Positions 46,934 through 57,985 of a stretch of 64,000 bases of DNA are shown here, piece after piece; position 1 is the stretch's first letter, and the number at the start of each line of letters is the position of its first letter. The DNA is taken from NCBI GenBank assembly GCA_015680905.1, contig CM027383.1, positions 38,190,501-38,254,500 of the forward strand, written 5' to 3'. Below the pieces are notes generated by a model. That model saw nothing but the letters and a program-made list of their open reading frames with translations. It had not been told where the DNA came from and searched no databases. Both the position numbers and the translations under genes were made by a program. This DNA comes from Coptis chinensis (taxonomy: Eukaryota; Streptophyta; Magnoliopsida; Ranunculales; Ranunculaceae).

Positions 46934-49136
46934 TCAACTTCGGGAGAGCACTCCAGCTACAAACAAAAGATTTCTTCGAGAGAACTGCACCTGGAACCAC
47001 AAATGATATTTGATTATCACTCTTCTAATTGTATATGAACAATAATATATCTGTAGAACAAGGATATATCTGTAGAACAAGGGTATATCCACATATTTAC
47101 CTGCACTGTGTAAACAGGACTACACTTGGTTGGTAGAGTTTTCAGGGATCTTAATCTGTTTGTACAGCCCACTGTGCCAATCATATTTAATTGAATCAGC
47201 TGAAAATGTTTCTTAACAAACAAGGCTGAAACAGATAAACTGGATGTATTACAATGTATATTTGTTGTATTTGACTTACTTCTCATCCATCTTTGGTGCG
47301 TTTGTGCTTGCAGTGACATCCCATAACTTGACTATGCAATCGGCAGATCCAGAAGCAAGGAGTGAACTTTCACCACTGACATGTCGATCGAGTGGTTGAG
47401 TATAAAAGATAGATTGCTCTTGTTATAACACATTACATTAAAATAATGTAGGCAAACTTTAAAAAGCTTCCTCCAGTTTCATAGCCTTCCTACTTGAAAC
47501 CAAGTGTCCAGACACAAGAGGTGTGCCCCATTAAAGGTGTAATACAACGACCACTTGAAAGATCCCACATCATGATGGTGCCCTCCTCATCACCTGATGC
47601 CATATACCGCCCATCAGGAGACATTGCCAAAGATAGTATCATACTCCTGTGACCAATAAAGATCCGTACACACTCTCCACTTTGTACATCCCACAATCTC
47701 ACGGTCTTGTCACTAGAACCAGTTGCAATGTAGTTGCAGTTTGCATGCCAACGGACACACTAAATCATTATAACAAATAGCAATTAGTTAATGATTCAAT
47801 ATCATATTTTGAGAACGCCAAACTACCTGGCTTCTGCATAAGACCTGTTTTGATAAAATGTGCACTAAGTTGTGGTTATTCCATAAGGAATTAGAAAATC
47901 AAAAGTGTATGCAACTAAGTAAGAGTCTTGTAGATAAAGAAGACCATCTTTACACGAATAAAATTTTTTGTTTCTCTAGAAGAAACATAACAAGAAAGTT
48001 CAAGCTTTAACTTGTCACTCTCATATCCAATTATTTCTTTTATCTCTTTTTTTACTATTTTAACTTCTTGGGATGTCCTACCCGCAACGGATTTACTGTG
48101 TGTGGGAGTGTGGAACTACAAGGGAGAGGAGATAGTGAACTTGAACGGTTACTTTCTAAAAGCCCATTTTCAATGTAAAAAACTTGAACTAAAAACCTCT
48201 GGTTGTTTAGATTTGATTAGGCTGCCATCAGGATTCACAATGGGACCCCATAAGCGTATCTCCAATGGAGGCTGTAGAGTTGCACCTCCACATAGGTGCC
48301 ACTAGAATTTTACAACTCCTACAGTCTAATGTACAATATAAAGATATCCACACTATATAGGTTCCAATGGGAAATTTTAACAAAATTGGAACTTTAAAAC
48401 ACAGGTGTCACTTGGAGAGAATTCCTAGTCATGATTAAAGAGGGATGTCACTTGGAATTACTAATTTTAAACTCCCACGTCACTCCAAGTGACATCCGAG
48501 CTTATTTTAAGTTGCCACTTCACTCCAAGTGACACCTGGGTCTTTTATTAATTTACATCCAGGTTAAGAATTCTCCACTCGATCTATTAGTTTTTAGCTA
48601 TTATCTACGGTTTGCATTCTCCATTGGGAGGGTATTTTTGAGATTGGGTGTGTAAATTTTACATCTTATACGATTTACACCCCCACCAGAAATGCCCTAC
48701 ATAACCACATAACCAACACAAGATTTGTACAAAAAAAAGTACTCACATCAACATCAGATAAATGCCCTGCCATTATTCTTAGAGGTTGTATCCTGTCCAT
48801 GGACCAAATTCTAGCAGTACAGTCATGTGAAGAGCTAGCAAAATAGTGCCCCATTGGACTAAAATGCAACAAAAATAAAAATTAGGATAACAGATAAAAG
48901 GAAAATGGCAAATCTAATGAATGATACGAATTCAGCATGATAGTGAAACCATGAGATCGGAGCAGCTTATATACCTTCATAACAACCAACTAATGTAATT
49001 GTAAGAAAAGAAGATGCACTTCTTATTGCCATCAGAGGAAACGTTTGAGCACTATTAGTTGGCAGAATAGGTTTTTACCTAAACATCCCAAACTGGATAA
49101 TTATGCCCTTTGTAGCAAACAAGATTCGCATTCAAG
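46934..49136 (-). pseudogene. TAF5: Captured 3' half of TAF5 (TFIID subunit 5)
   Basis: TAF5 is a WD40 subunit of TFIID (and SAGA in many eukaryotes). Six exons are recognisable, right to left: 49136-49078 (LNANLVCYKGHNYPVWDV), 48858-48747 (GHYFASSSHDCTARIWSMD), 47760 to about 47494 (WHANCNYIATGSSDKTVRLW onward), 47375-47280 (SLLASGSADCIVKLWDV), 47199-47101 (NRLRSLKTLPTKCSPVY) and 46990-46934 (QFSRRNLLFVAG, ending at TGA). Splice sites are mostly canonical. The first exon ends TAG|GTAAAA where Gln (CAG) is expected, a nonsense change, and the 47494 boundary also looks damaged. The N-terminal half is absent because the CACTA end starts immediately at 49137. About 300 bp of 3' flank is included. 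Confidence 0.92.
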
Positions 49137-49315
49137 TTTGTAACACTTCTCAAACGCTTTTTAAGCGTTAGCAATTAATTCTTGAAATTCACCGAGATAA
49201 AGTAACGCTTTACAACATTGCTAACGCTTATGTAACATTGGCAACTTGCTAACGGTAAATAACCGTTGCAAAGCAAAAAAGGCGCGTGTTGCAAATATCC
49301 TATTATGGTGTAGTG
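49137..49315. repeat. Outer CACTA right terminus
   Basis: The terminal and subterminal repeat block ends at tagtg (49315) and is followed by aat. It abuts a TAF5 exon directly, marking the capture boundary. Confidence 0.93.
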
Positions 49316-49318
49316 AAT

Positions 49319-51991
49319 ATAGCTTTAAGGCCTTATATGGGTGAAATATTTGAGAAATGACACAAGGGAGAAGTAAATTCCGAATAGAGAAATAACACAT
49401 CCACTTGCTTGATTACTATACCATATTCTAAGCGAGAATTTAGGCCCTTTTTGGATCGATATAGCTAGAAATTCAAACCTATATGAAATTATTTTCCGCT
49501 AGTCGCCCCTCTGAGCCTTTTTTTAGCTTTTCATAAACCACAAATCCCTTACCCTTTTACAAAACAAAAATCAGCCTACCCATTTTTGAATGAGTCTGAG
49601 AATAGAGATGAAATGCAGAATAGAAAAGAGAAAGACTTGTGAAACCAAGAATTTGTTAGTTGCTTCAAATAAGAAAATAAAGTTTCCATCCAAAGAAAAG
49701 AAAAAAATAATAAAAAATAAATAAAAAGTTAGAACTCCAAAAACAGAATCAAAGGAGTCAAAAGCCAAAAGAAAAAGGAAAAAATGACTAAGGATGGAAA
49801 CAAAGTGTAGAAGCAAAGTAAGAACAAGGTTTTTCTCTATTTACATAATATGAAGACTCTATTATCTCAGACTTGTCTATTTTGAATATCCATTTCCTTC
49901 ATTCTTAAACCATCACCTAATCACCGCAATACCTAATAAAGACCTCTAACTCAATTAGGAATAGGTTAGTGTGATAGTAAGTGGCAGATATGTTTGACCG
50001 ACTTCAGCTTCCTTGTACGTTATTGAGTTTGTAAGGTAAAGTGTGCCCACTACACACTGGAGTGAGCGAAACTTGAGTGGAAAAATCAGAGTGTTTTTGT
50101 CTTGACATATATGTGAGGACCTACTTAAGGACGTTATTCCAAAGTTTCATAAACGGACCTGTTATTGCATTTCATAGCATAGTTCATTATATATATATAT
50201 TTATCCGTAGATGATTGATTATTATGCAAGCATTACCTTAGATTTCGAATTGATTATTCTGTATTCATTGCTAGTGAGATGTATAGATATCTGAGAATAA
50301 ATTAGGAAACAGTAATGTTTATTTCTTAGTCGATGTAGTATAGATGAAGTTTGTGAGTACCTTATACGGAAAACTCTCACGATATTATAACTCGTCCCCT
50401 AGGGAATTTCTAGTAGTTTAAGGCCTTATTACATATGGTAAATGCAATCACACTCAGCGAAATAGATTAGTTAGAACTCCATTTTTTGTCACTTAGTTTA
50501 ATTTCTCATATTTGCTTGAGGACAAGCAAAATTCTGTTTGGGGGTGGTTTGATAAGAGCCCAAAACTATAGTTTTAACCATTTAATAATATTACATTTAG
50601 ACCAATTATGTGTATAATAAATAATAATTAGTACTGTTTACATACTTTTGTATATTTCATGTCTTGGAGTTAAATATGTGAAGAAATATGTCACTTTTGC
50701 AAGAGAAAGGAGCAAAGGTTGGTTGCTAAGAAGTTCTATGGTTAAAACCTAAGTTTCAAGGAGAAAAAGCCTTTTTAAAGTCCATTCAAAGCTGAAAAGT
50801 CAAAGTCAACGCGGGTAAAAAAAGAGCAGAAAAGTCAACAGAACTTCCACAGGCCATATCTTTGGACATAGACTTTAGAATTGGGCCTATTATATGTCAA
50901 AACGACCAGCTCAGAAAGAGATTTCTAATGGTTTAATCCTTGACCCAATCAGAGTAGTCAAAGTGGATGAAAAGGGTGTTGTAGTAAATTTGCATAGAGA
51001 AACCCTTTTTGGACTTAAGTAATTAGGTTTTGGGCTTAATTTAGTGGCCCAAAATATAGCTCCAAAGCCCATGCACGAAATTGTAACCTAACCCTCTCCT
51101 ATATAAAGAGGGTAAAGGCTAAAATAAAATTTGGCTACTCCCCTCTTTAGTTTAGTTTTAAATTAGAGTTCTCTCTCTCTCTCTCTCTCCATTTTTAGGT
51201 TTAGTTTATGAGTTTAGTTTGTAACCTCCATTAGAACCTTTTAATAAAAGCTTTAGTTTATTCAATTTAATTAATTCTTCTTTACATTATGTCTTCCTTT
51301 CATTATTTTAGTGTAATTAATCCAATAATATTAGGCTAATCCCCCCTATTAGAGGGAGTGATTATGAAGCCTAATGAAGAATAGATTGATTAGTATAATT
51401 ATTTAATTTTGTATGTATTTCAATGAGTTTAGTTTATTGTATGACTTCCAAAATAAGCATATAGTAAATTAAACTAGGGATTGTTGTAATTAAGTCGAGA
51501 AACTTGGTTGTAATAATCCTACATGCTAGTAATAATGACTATAGAGATGTAGGTTGTTGTTAGGGATGATAAAGTTTGAGACTTTAGGTTGGATCATTGT
51601 GTGAAAACCTAAAGATGATATATTTTCAATGAATACTTCTATTCTTGCTTGAAACTAATCATTAGGTGGTTTGATTACTTTTCTCTATAACTTTCTTTTC
51701 CATCAAAACCCTATTTCTATTAGTTTAGTTAATTTAGATTTATTTGAATCTGTAGTATAATCGTAGAATAGAAATCTCACAACATAATATTACTCTCACC
51801 ATTGTTTCTTTGTGTTTGATTAGTTTGATTCTATTTAGTCTTGGTAGTTTAGGAGTGGAACGAATCCGTACTCTTTATATTACTTCATTATTATTTGAAA
51901 GTAGGAATATTGATCTAAGCACTTGTTTAGTTGATTGATTATTTGTGTTTACGCATAGATAGTTAGTTTACTTAAATTTGTCAATATTACA
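49319..51991 (+). mobile_element. Right piece of gypsy copy 2 with 3' LTR
   Basis: This continues the segment at 33058-33121 and parallels 12093 to about 14670. Landmarks are the cttgaggacaagcaa motif near 50515, polypurine tttgggggtggt, and the LTR from 50550 (tgataagagcccaaaac). A TATA-like ctatataaag lies near 51100 and a CT run near 51170-51190. The LTR ends about 51991 (ttaca) against Copia gag. pol and the 5' LTR are absent. Confidence 0.85.
50550..51991 (+). repeat. 3' LTR of gypsy copy 2
   Basis: About 1.44 kb, homologous to 13350-14670 but with clear divergence and indels. It includes a segment (agaaagagatttctaatgg) matching the copy 1 LTR. Confidence 0.82.
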
Positions 51992-52861
51992 GTGGTTGCA
52001 GAATGGACGAGCGCATGCGCTCTGGTTGCCCTGTATTGGAGGGTGCGCGCTCTCTTGGCTGAGGCTAACCATTGTTGTGCTACAAAGGTTTAGACGGGCC
52101 AGATGTCGAAGAAGAAGCCCAGTTGGTCTTTTGAAAGTGAGTACTCAGGGCAGCAACGTCTAGAGCAGAAGGAAGATAGAGTGCATGAATCTCTTGTTGC
52201 TTCTCCTCCTGTCGGATTAAAGAATAAATCTTGGACATACGAGGAAAATGATCCATTAAGAGAATTTGACTGCGGATGGATTGAAAACAAGCATTGAGGC
52301 CTTGCATGAATTTCATAGAATGACCATTTTCAACCTCTTTGGCAAAAATAGATGCATGACCACAAGTACAAGCAGACATAGTAGACAAAGAACTTAATTC
52401 ATCCCATAAAGATTTAAGCAAAGTTAAATAAACAGATACCGGACGATTGTCTTGCTTGAGAAGAGTAACGAAATCCTTCAGTTGAAAAACCTTGGGTGCA
52501 TTAATTTGTGAAAAACGATCACCTAGATCTTTCCAGATTTTGGATGCAGAGTCGGCATAGAGGATGCTTCCACGGATATCTGGAGAAATAGAATTGAGAA
52601 TCCATGAAGCAACAAGGTCATCACAACGCGACCACTTGGATTTTTTTTAGGAGTGCTGGGAGATGTGATAGAGCCATCGACAAAACCAAACTTATTCTTT
52701 GCTCGAAGGGCTCTAGAGATAGACTATAACCAAGTCGGATAATTGTCACCGGATAACAGAGGAGATACGAGAATAGCCATGAGGCTATCTGAGTGGTGGA
52801 CAAAAAAAGGACCATCAGAACCTGGAGGAGAGTCATTATTAGGGTTTGAGGCGTCAACCAT
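51992..52861 (-). pseudogene. Copia Gag remnant
   Basis: Minus strand from ATG 52861 (MVDASNPNNDSPPGSDGP). It continues through LLSGDNYPTWL, a stop, then ALRAKNKFGFVDG. Later it reads LWDELSSLS, FAKEVENGHSMKFMQGL and PRMSKIYSLIRQEE, typical of plant Copia Gag (UBN2/retrotran_gag). The frame breaks near 52620 and elsewhere. At the left edge it reads RPFCNHC, the first half of the CCHC knuckle, and stops there because the gypsy LTR begins. Confidence 0.9.
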
Positions 52862-52920
52862 TGAGAATTGAGAGGAGGCGGAAGCTTTGAGTGGTTAGGG
52901 TTAGGGTGTGGATCGAAATT

Positions 52921-52932
52921 AGTCTGATACCA
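52921..52932 (-). promoter_or_regulatory. Copia primer-binding site
   Basis: On the minus strand tggtatcagact directly follows the 5' LTR. It matches the usual initiator-Met primer site tggtatcagagc except at two bases. Confidence 0.88.
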
Positions 52933-53212
52933 TGATAAATTAGAGAGAGAGAGAGAGAGAGAGAGATTTGAGAATATTTACTTGATTGATTTCTAAGGAG
53001 ATTACAATTGTTTATATATAGATTACAAGTTCTAAATAGAGATTACAAGTTCGAAATAGAAACAAAACAAATGGTGCGTGTATTTAACTTGAGGCATAGG
53101 CCCGCTAAATCTAATGGACAATTGTGAAACACGGGGCTCGGGCGCGCTCTAATTGTGTTATGTACAAGCGCAAGCGCACTCTGCACTATGACGTGAATAA
53201 CAACTTCTAATA
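52933..53212 (-). repeat. Copia 5' LTR
   Basis: About 280 bp with a (GA)n run near 52945-52970 longer than that of its partner (30846-30860). It shows moderate divergence from the left LTR, including a 12-base insertion near 52990, so it is older than the LTR element at 34672-43617. Confidence 0.9.
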
Positions 53213-53451
53213 CAACACCAATTCTAGAAGCTAGAGGCGTAGTCTCGGAATTATGTGCTCATTAGTAATGGACATAAAAGTTGTTATATATATGTAAACG
53301 TGCATATAATAATGTCCATAAAAGAAGTTGTTGGGGGTTAATACCAATACCAATCGATCCCCACTACATAGATAACTTGTAATATGAAACATTTCTACTC
53401 CAGACAACTTCTAAATATCTACTACAACCTAGCTAGTATGCCCAACTCTGT

Positions 53452-54988
53452 TGTAATGACTCGGAATTTCACTAAGGGTAATCTAGTCATTTTATATGTT
53501 AGTTCGGTGCTACTATAGCATAATTTGGGTAGACTAATATGGGGGATGAGGGTTGGTATCTGTTTTATTTAAGTATTCTAGTAATTACAATTTTTGGTAT
53601 ATATGGGTATTTGACACGGCAATGTCCAAAGTTAATGCAAATTTATTGTTTGTTACCATTAAAATGGAGCCGGTTAATTACTAGATATATGGCGGGATTT
53701 AACGTTTATCATTTGGTGGGGTGGTAACCTATATTATTGGCAGACTTTGATGATTATGAGTTTTTCATTGATGGTTATTTTTATATTGGGCCTGCTTATT
53801 GTATTGGTTTGCCATTTTATTGGGCCTTCTATATTAATATTGAGCATGTTCTATTATTGGGTTTGCTTTATTATATGGGCCTTGTCTGGTTACTTGGGCT
53901 TATATTATTATATGGGTTTGTTCATATATATTTATATATTGAGTTGCTCCTACGGTCCTAAAAGAGAGAGGGGATAAGGACTAAAAAAAGAGAGGAGAGA
54001 GGATAGAAGGGGGATGTCCAAAAAAACCTGAGGGATCGATCTCTCTCTCTCTTGGGAGTTCGAAATTTCAAATTGGATGGACACCACTTGATCTGATCAA
54101 GTTAGGGAGTGGGGTAAATAACCGGGTTGACTAATTACCCATAGATGAATTCGGTCTTACTTAATTGTTGCTGGGCTTGTGGAACACAGGAGCAAGATAT
54201 TTGTTAATTAATTAAGCACGCGGGGAATTTTATAAGAAAAACAGGTAAGCCAAACATATCGATGTAACTGAAAGGTAAGTCGTTAAGTAAATCTTGTCAG
54301 CTACAAATAAATTTAATTCACTTTGATTGTTATATACTGGCTAACCATCTATCGTTGCTTGTTAGAAAATGTTAAATGACAGGGACAACCAGACTCCCAG
54401 AAGACAGGGACAACCAGACTCCCAGAAGACAGGAAAAGGCGTATGTGCTAACTAAGAAAATTTAACGTGAAGCGTACTCTGATTGGCTAAAGCGGTTCTT
54501 TTAGCTCTTTCTTGTTTCTAAATTTATTCCCTTTAAGCTGTTTTGTAATAATTTAGTTATAATGTTATTATCTTTAGTTATGAATTCATTAATTAGAAGT
54601 TATGTCGGTAATTGGGTAAAAGATCGGTTTCGGGGCGCTGAACTACTTGATTTAATTGGCATTTGTCGAGATGGTTAAGTAGCCAATGTCATGAATTGAT
54701 ATATCTTTTAGTAGTTAAGTTATGACTGAGGTTTTAATATATTAAATGGAAGTATTTTATTTGATTTTCATGTTAGGACAGGTTGTAAATTTATGAAATG
54801 TTGGAAATATAGAGAAAACTCTGTCGAAATTTTTTGAATGCGATGTTCAAAGGGGTGTTTTATATTTTAGTTATAGTTGGACTCATGTGAGTCAAAACCG
54901 CTCATGTCTTGGTTTATTAAATGGTTGAATATTTGGATCGAGCTCTTTTATCTGAATATTTAATTGTCTAGAAAATCGGGGCGCTACA
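53452..54988 (+). repeat. 5' LTR, 1.54 kb
   Basis: TG..CA termini. It includes a 25-bp tandem pair (gacagggacaaccagactcc units at 54378 and 54403). The short 3' copy at 57923-57985 confirms the left end. Confidence 0.82.
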
Positions 54989-54991
54989 AAA

Positions 54992-55003
54992 TGGTATCAG
55001 AGC
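54992..55003 (+). promoter_or_regulatory. Primer-binding site (initiator-Met type)
   Basis: The sequence tggtatcagagc lies three bases after the LTR end and is a perfect match to the usual plant initiator-Met primer site. Confidence 0.9.
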
Positions 55004-55444
55004 ATGGCTTTAAATCCGAATTGGGTAGGGTACCAGTAAGAATTTTCTTTTTAATATTAATTTGTTTAATTTTTTTGATATTTTTAGGTGTTCTCAGATT
55101 CTTGATCAGCCAGGTTTTGCTAAAGTACTTGACGATATGGGGAAGCTGGATATTCATGTTGGAATCATCTTGGATATTGCTCGTCCATAGTATGAGGTAA
55201 TTAACGAAAGTACGCAAAAGGTATGCCTCACTTCCCTATTTATTTCTTCAACATATTATAATTGTTTATTCATTTAAAAACAAAAAGTTTGTGTGTGAAA
55301 ACATATTTTCACAAAAAACGGGGTCTAGTATTGGGTGAATTTAAATTATTCAGAGCATGTTCATGAGTTCGTTATCCCATTTCTTGTGATAGAAATGAGA
55401 TTGATTTTGTGTGCGGAAGGAGAAATTCAGGTTGTATGATTTGT

Positions 55445-55742
55445 GTGCGTAAGTTTCTTTAATCTGGACATGGTTGGATTAGTACATCATGACCAAGCCC
55501 GACAGAGGGAGTCATAGATGATATTGTAATCAATGCATGTCAGGTAAAGTAACTTGCGGCACAGTTAATGAACAAAACCGTTTTCTTAAAATCTATATAG
55601 TTGGGTGCGTAAGTTTTTTTGATCTGGACATGGTTGGATTAGTACATTATGACCGAGCCCGACAGAGGGAGTCATAAATTATATTGTAATGAACGCATGT
55701 CAGGTAAAGTAGCTTGCAGCACAGTTAGTGAACAGAACCATT
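55445..55742 (+). repeat. Two direct repeats of about 138 bp in the leader
   Basis: 55445-55580 and 55605-55742 (offset 160) share gtgcgtaagttt, ctggacatggttggatta, gcccgacagagggagtcat and gcatgtcaggtaaagta with about ten differences. They lie downstream of the primer site, where packaging or leader elements sit. Confidence 0.85.
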
Positions 55743-57910
55743 GGCATAAAACTAGATATATATGTAATTATTTTGGAATAATCGAAAATACAATAATATA
55801 CTACTATTCTTATCACGAGGTGATTTAGAAAAGGATTTGTGAATTCGTATAAAGAATGAGTTGTTGTCATATGCCGGCGACAACAGTTCATTCTAGAAGT
55901 TACAACTGTGGTGTACACCTTTCGAGGTGAATAGGCCAACTTTAAAGGAATGCATCACAGGGTGTAGTATGGGAATTCCTTTTCTACTTTTCTAGATGAC
56001 CCTATTTGTACGTGACGCGCTGTCTGGTGCTTAGTTTGGTGGAGGATTCATGCTACCTCGATGAGGTTTAGACGTGAGGGGTGGTTATATAGATTCACTC
56101 CTAGATTGGCTACAGGTACTGAAGCAATCTGCAATCATTGAACAATTGACCACCGTAAGTTAGGTGACAGCACGTATGGGAGTCATGGTCATAGGGTCCA
56201 CCTGAGCCCTAAAAGCTTTGGGTTTTGTGTGTAAGATCACAACAACGGCATTTCAGCTCCCTGCCAGTAAAATCAGGAAAATAACGGTGCATGGTTCACA
56301 CTGGAAAGTATTTAACCGAGATATTGCCTGGGACTGGGGCTGAGTACCAGTCATATCCTTACCTCTCTAATAGGAAGCAGCGACTACAAAATTTGTATGA
56401 TGATTGTATTAGGTAGTTATTATAGTTATATGATATATGCATGATGCATATTGCATGTTGCAAGTTCTGTGTATTAGGTATGGTTTGACAATTTGGTGTT
56501 TCATGGACCTCTCGTGTTATGAGGAGAATTGTTTTCTTTATGGTGGATGTCCAACATTTTCTGTGGAGTGCTAGACTTGGTTTCCTTGTTTCGGGAGTAT
56601 GGTTGAACGATCAGTTCTGGAAACTGTATTGACTTCTATCTATTGGGGTTTGATCTTTATGTCTGGCGGGATAAAGTTGATTTCTCAGCTGGGATATTCT
56701 GGTTGTGTTGTTTATATCTGGTTATCAGTTCGGTATCTTGGACGTTGGATTTCATATTGGAGCTGGATTCTTGGATTTTATGACGATGGCTATCATTTGG
56801 CGTATTATCTTGCTCTCAATTTTCTTTTATTCTACAAGGACCGATATATTATTTCATTGGAATTTTGCGAGATCCACTGATGACATCTTCTCTTCGTGCA
56901 AGTTGGAGTTGTTCTTGGCACTAGTATATATAATTAGTGTTTCTCGATTGGATCATCATATGGATTTGTTAATTTTGTTAGTTCTCTCTATATTATTGGA
57001 GCTCTCACAACACACTATCGTTCTTGGAGTTGATATGGCTTCTATGATATTTCCTATTTTCATATGGAACTTCTTGGCACTATGGAGCTAACGTATGCTT
57101 AAAGCTTTTCAGCTCATTAAGTCCTCTACATCTATCATTGGATCTTATTATACACTTCGTAAATTATATCACTATCAAATGGAGTCCTTATTAAGTTTTA
57201 TATATTGGAAGTGGACAACGAGGTTAGTACATTTAACTTTAATTTAATTTAATTGTCAATTAAATGAGTTCGTGTGTTTTGCTTTTAATTTAAAATGAAA
57301 TATGATGGTGCGTGTTATCGGAGATAGTTACTATTTTAGTTTTTCTATAAAAAATTTTGTGTTTAATTTTGGTATGTCTACCTTGAGAGTTTGAATGTGT
57401 GATTGACATTGCAACGAGTCTATGTAATTACAATTCTCTGTGTCTGTTTTTGTTTCCTCTGTTTTAGTGAAGTGAATATTGTCGTGTAATAGTTGTGGTA
57501 ATGTTGAGGTGGTGAGACTCTTGTGTGGCAGTTGTGTGAAAGTAGAATATTATGTCTGGTTGATTTTCTTAGCTTGGATTTCAGCTTAGTGATCAAGTAC
57601 GGTATGTATTGTAATGGGATCATTCCTTAATAATATTGGGGTGTACAGGTGCGTGTAACTACCTCTGTGTATTTTTGGAATCTATTCTTTTGAGGAAACT
57701 TTTACGATAAAGTGTTTGTTGTGGTTGTTTGTCTTAAGGGTGTGTGCAAGTGTGACATTTGATGCTTACTAGAGTTTGTTAGTTGTAAGTAAGGTATGAA
57801 GTTTTGTGCGGTGAATCTTTGGTTGTACTCTAAATTTGTGGATGCTAGTATTAGCATTATATATTTCCTGTGCTTGTATAAATTTTAATTTCGCGGACAA
57901 AATTTCTTTA
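55743..57910 (+). other. LTR-element interior, no coding domain seen
   Basis: Open frames such as 56599-56880 and 56705-57091 overlap in different frames, are hydrophobic and low in complexity, and resemble no Gag or Pol domain. The element appears to be a large non-autonomous derivative. Confidence 0.55.
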
Positions 57911-57985
57911 AGGAGGGTAGACTATAATGACTTGGAATTTCACTAAGGGTAATCTAGTCATTTTATATGTTAGTTCGGTGCTACG

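Larger units (their letters stand above)
33122..49315. mobile_element. 16.2-kb composite CACTA transposon with captured host genes
   Basis: The left terminus is cactacaccataatagg (33122) and the right terminus is its inverse cctattatggtgtagtg (ending 49315), with a 3-bp aat duplication outside. Both ends carry subterminal repeats based on gcaacg and cgttgc. A second right terminus lies inside at 45018. No transposase was recognised, so the element is non-autonomous. The cargo is RPS29, Rab GDI, RPS26 and TAF5 fragments on the minus strand, plus a later LTR element and a MULE. Confidence 0.92.
30838..53212 (-). mobile_element. Ty1/copia element hosting a 19-kb nest
   Basis: Terminal repeats lie at 30838-31116 and 52933-53212 in the same orientation, flanked by caaca on both sides (30833-30837 and 53213-53217). 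The primer site (52921-52932, minus tggtatcagact, initiator-Met type) adjoins the right LTR and the polypurine tract adjoins the left LTR, so the element reads right to left. gag is at the right (51992-52861) and RT/RNase H at the left (31117-33057). Protease, integrase and the gag zinc knuckle are missing where later insertions sit. Confidence 0.9.
53452..57985 (+). mobile_element. Gypsy-type LTR element without recognisable ORFs
   Basis: The 5' LTR (53452-54988) starts tgtaatgactcgg and ends ggcgctaca, followed by an initiator-Met primer site (54992-55003). The interior (55004-57910) has no pol domains. A polypurine stretch (aaggagggtagac, 57910-57922) precedes a 63-bp remnant of the 3' LTR (57923-57985), which repeats 53452-53514. 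The LTR termini resemble plant chromovirus-type gypsy elements; this is an inference. The 3' LTR was truncated by whatever begins at 57986. Confidence 0.82.

Noticed and set aside
53737..53977. Hydrophobic Tyr/Leu/Gly-rich frames that could look like a membrane protein
   Set aside because: Two overlapping frames are equally open in a repetitive attatgggc-type sequence inside the LTR. Low complexity is the simpler explanation.
54992..55003. Start of a tRNA gene because of the tRNA-like match
   Set aside because: Only the 12-base primer complement is present. No cloverleaf or internal promoter boxes follow.
56599..57091. Two overlapping hydrophobic frames in the LTR element interior
   Set aside because: They overlap in different frames, have no Gag, Pol or Env features, and lie in an element with no other coding capacity.
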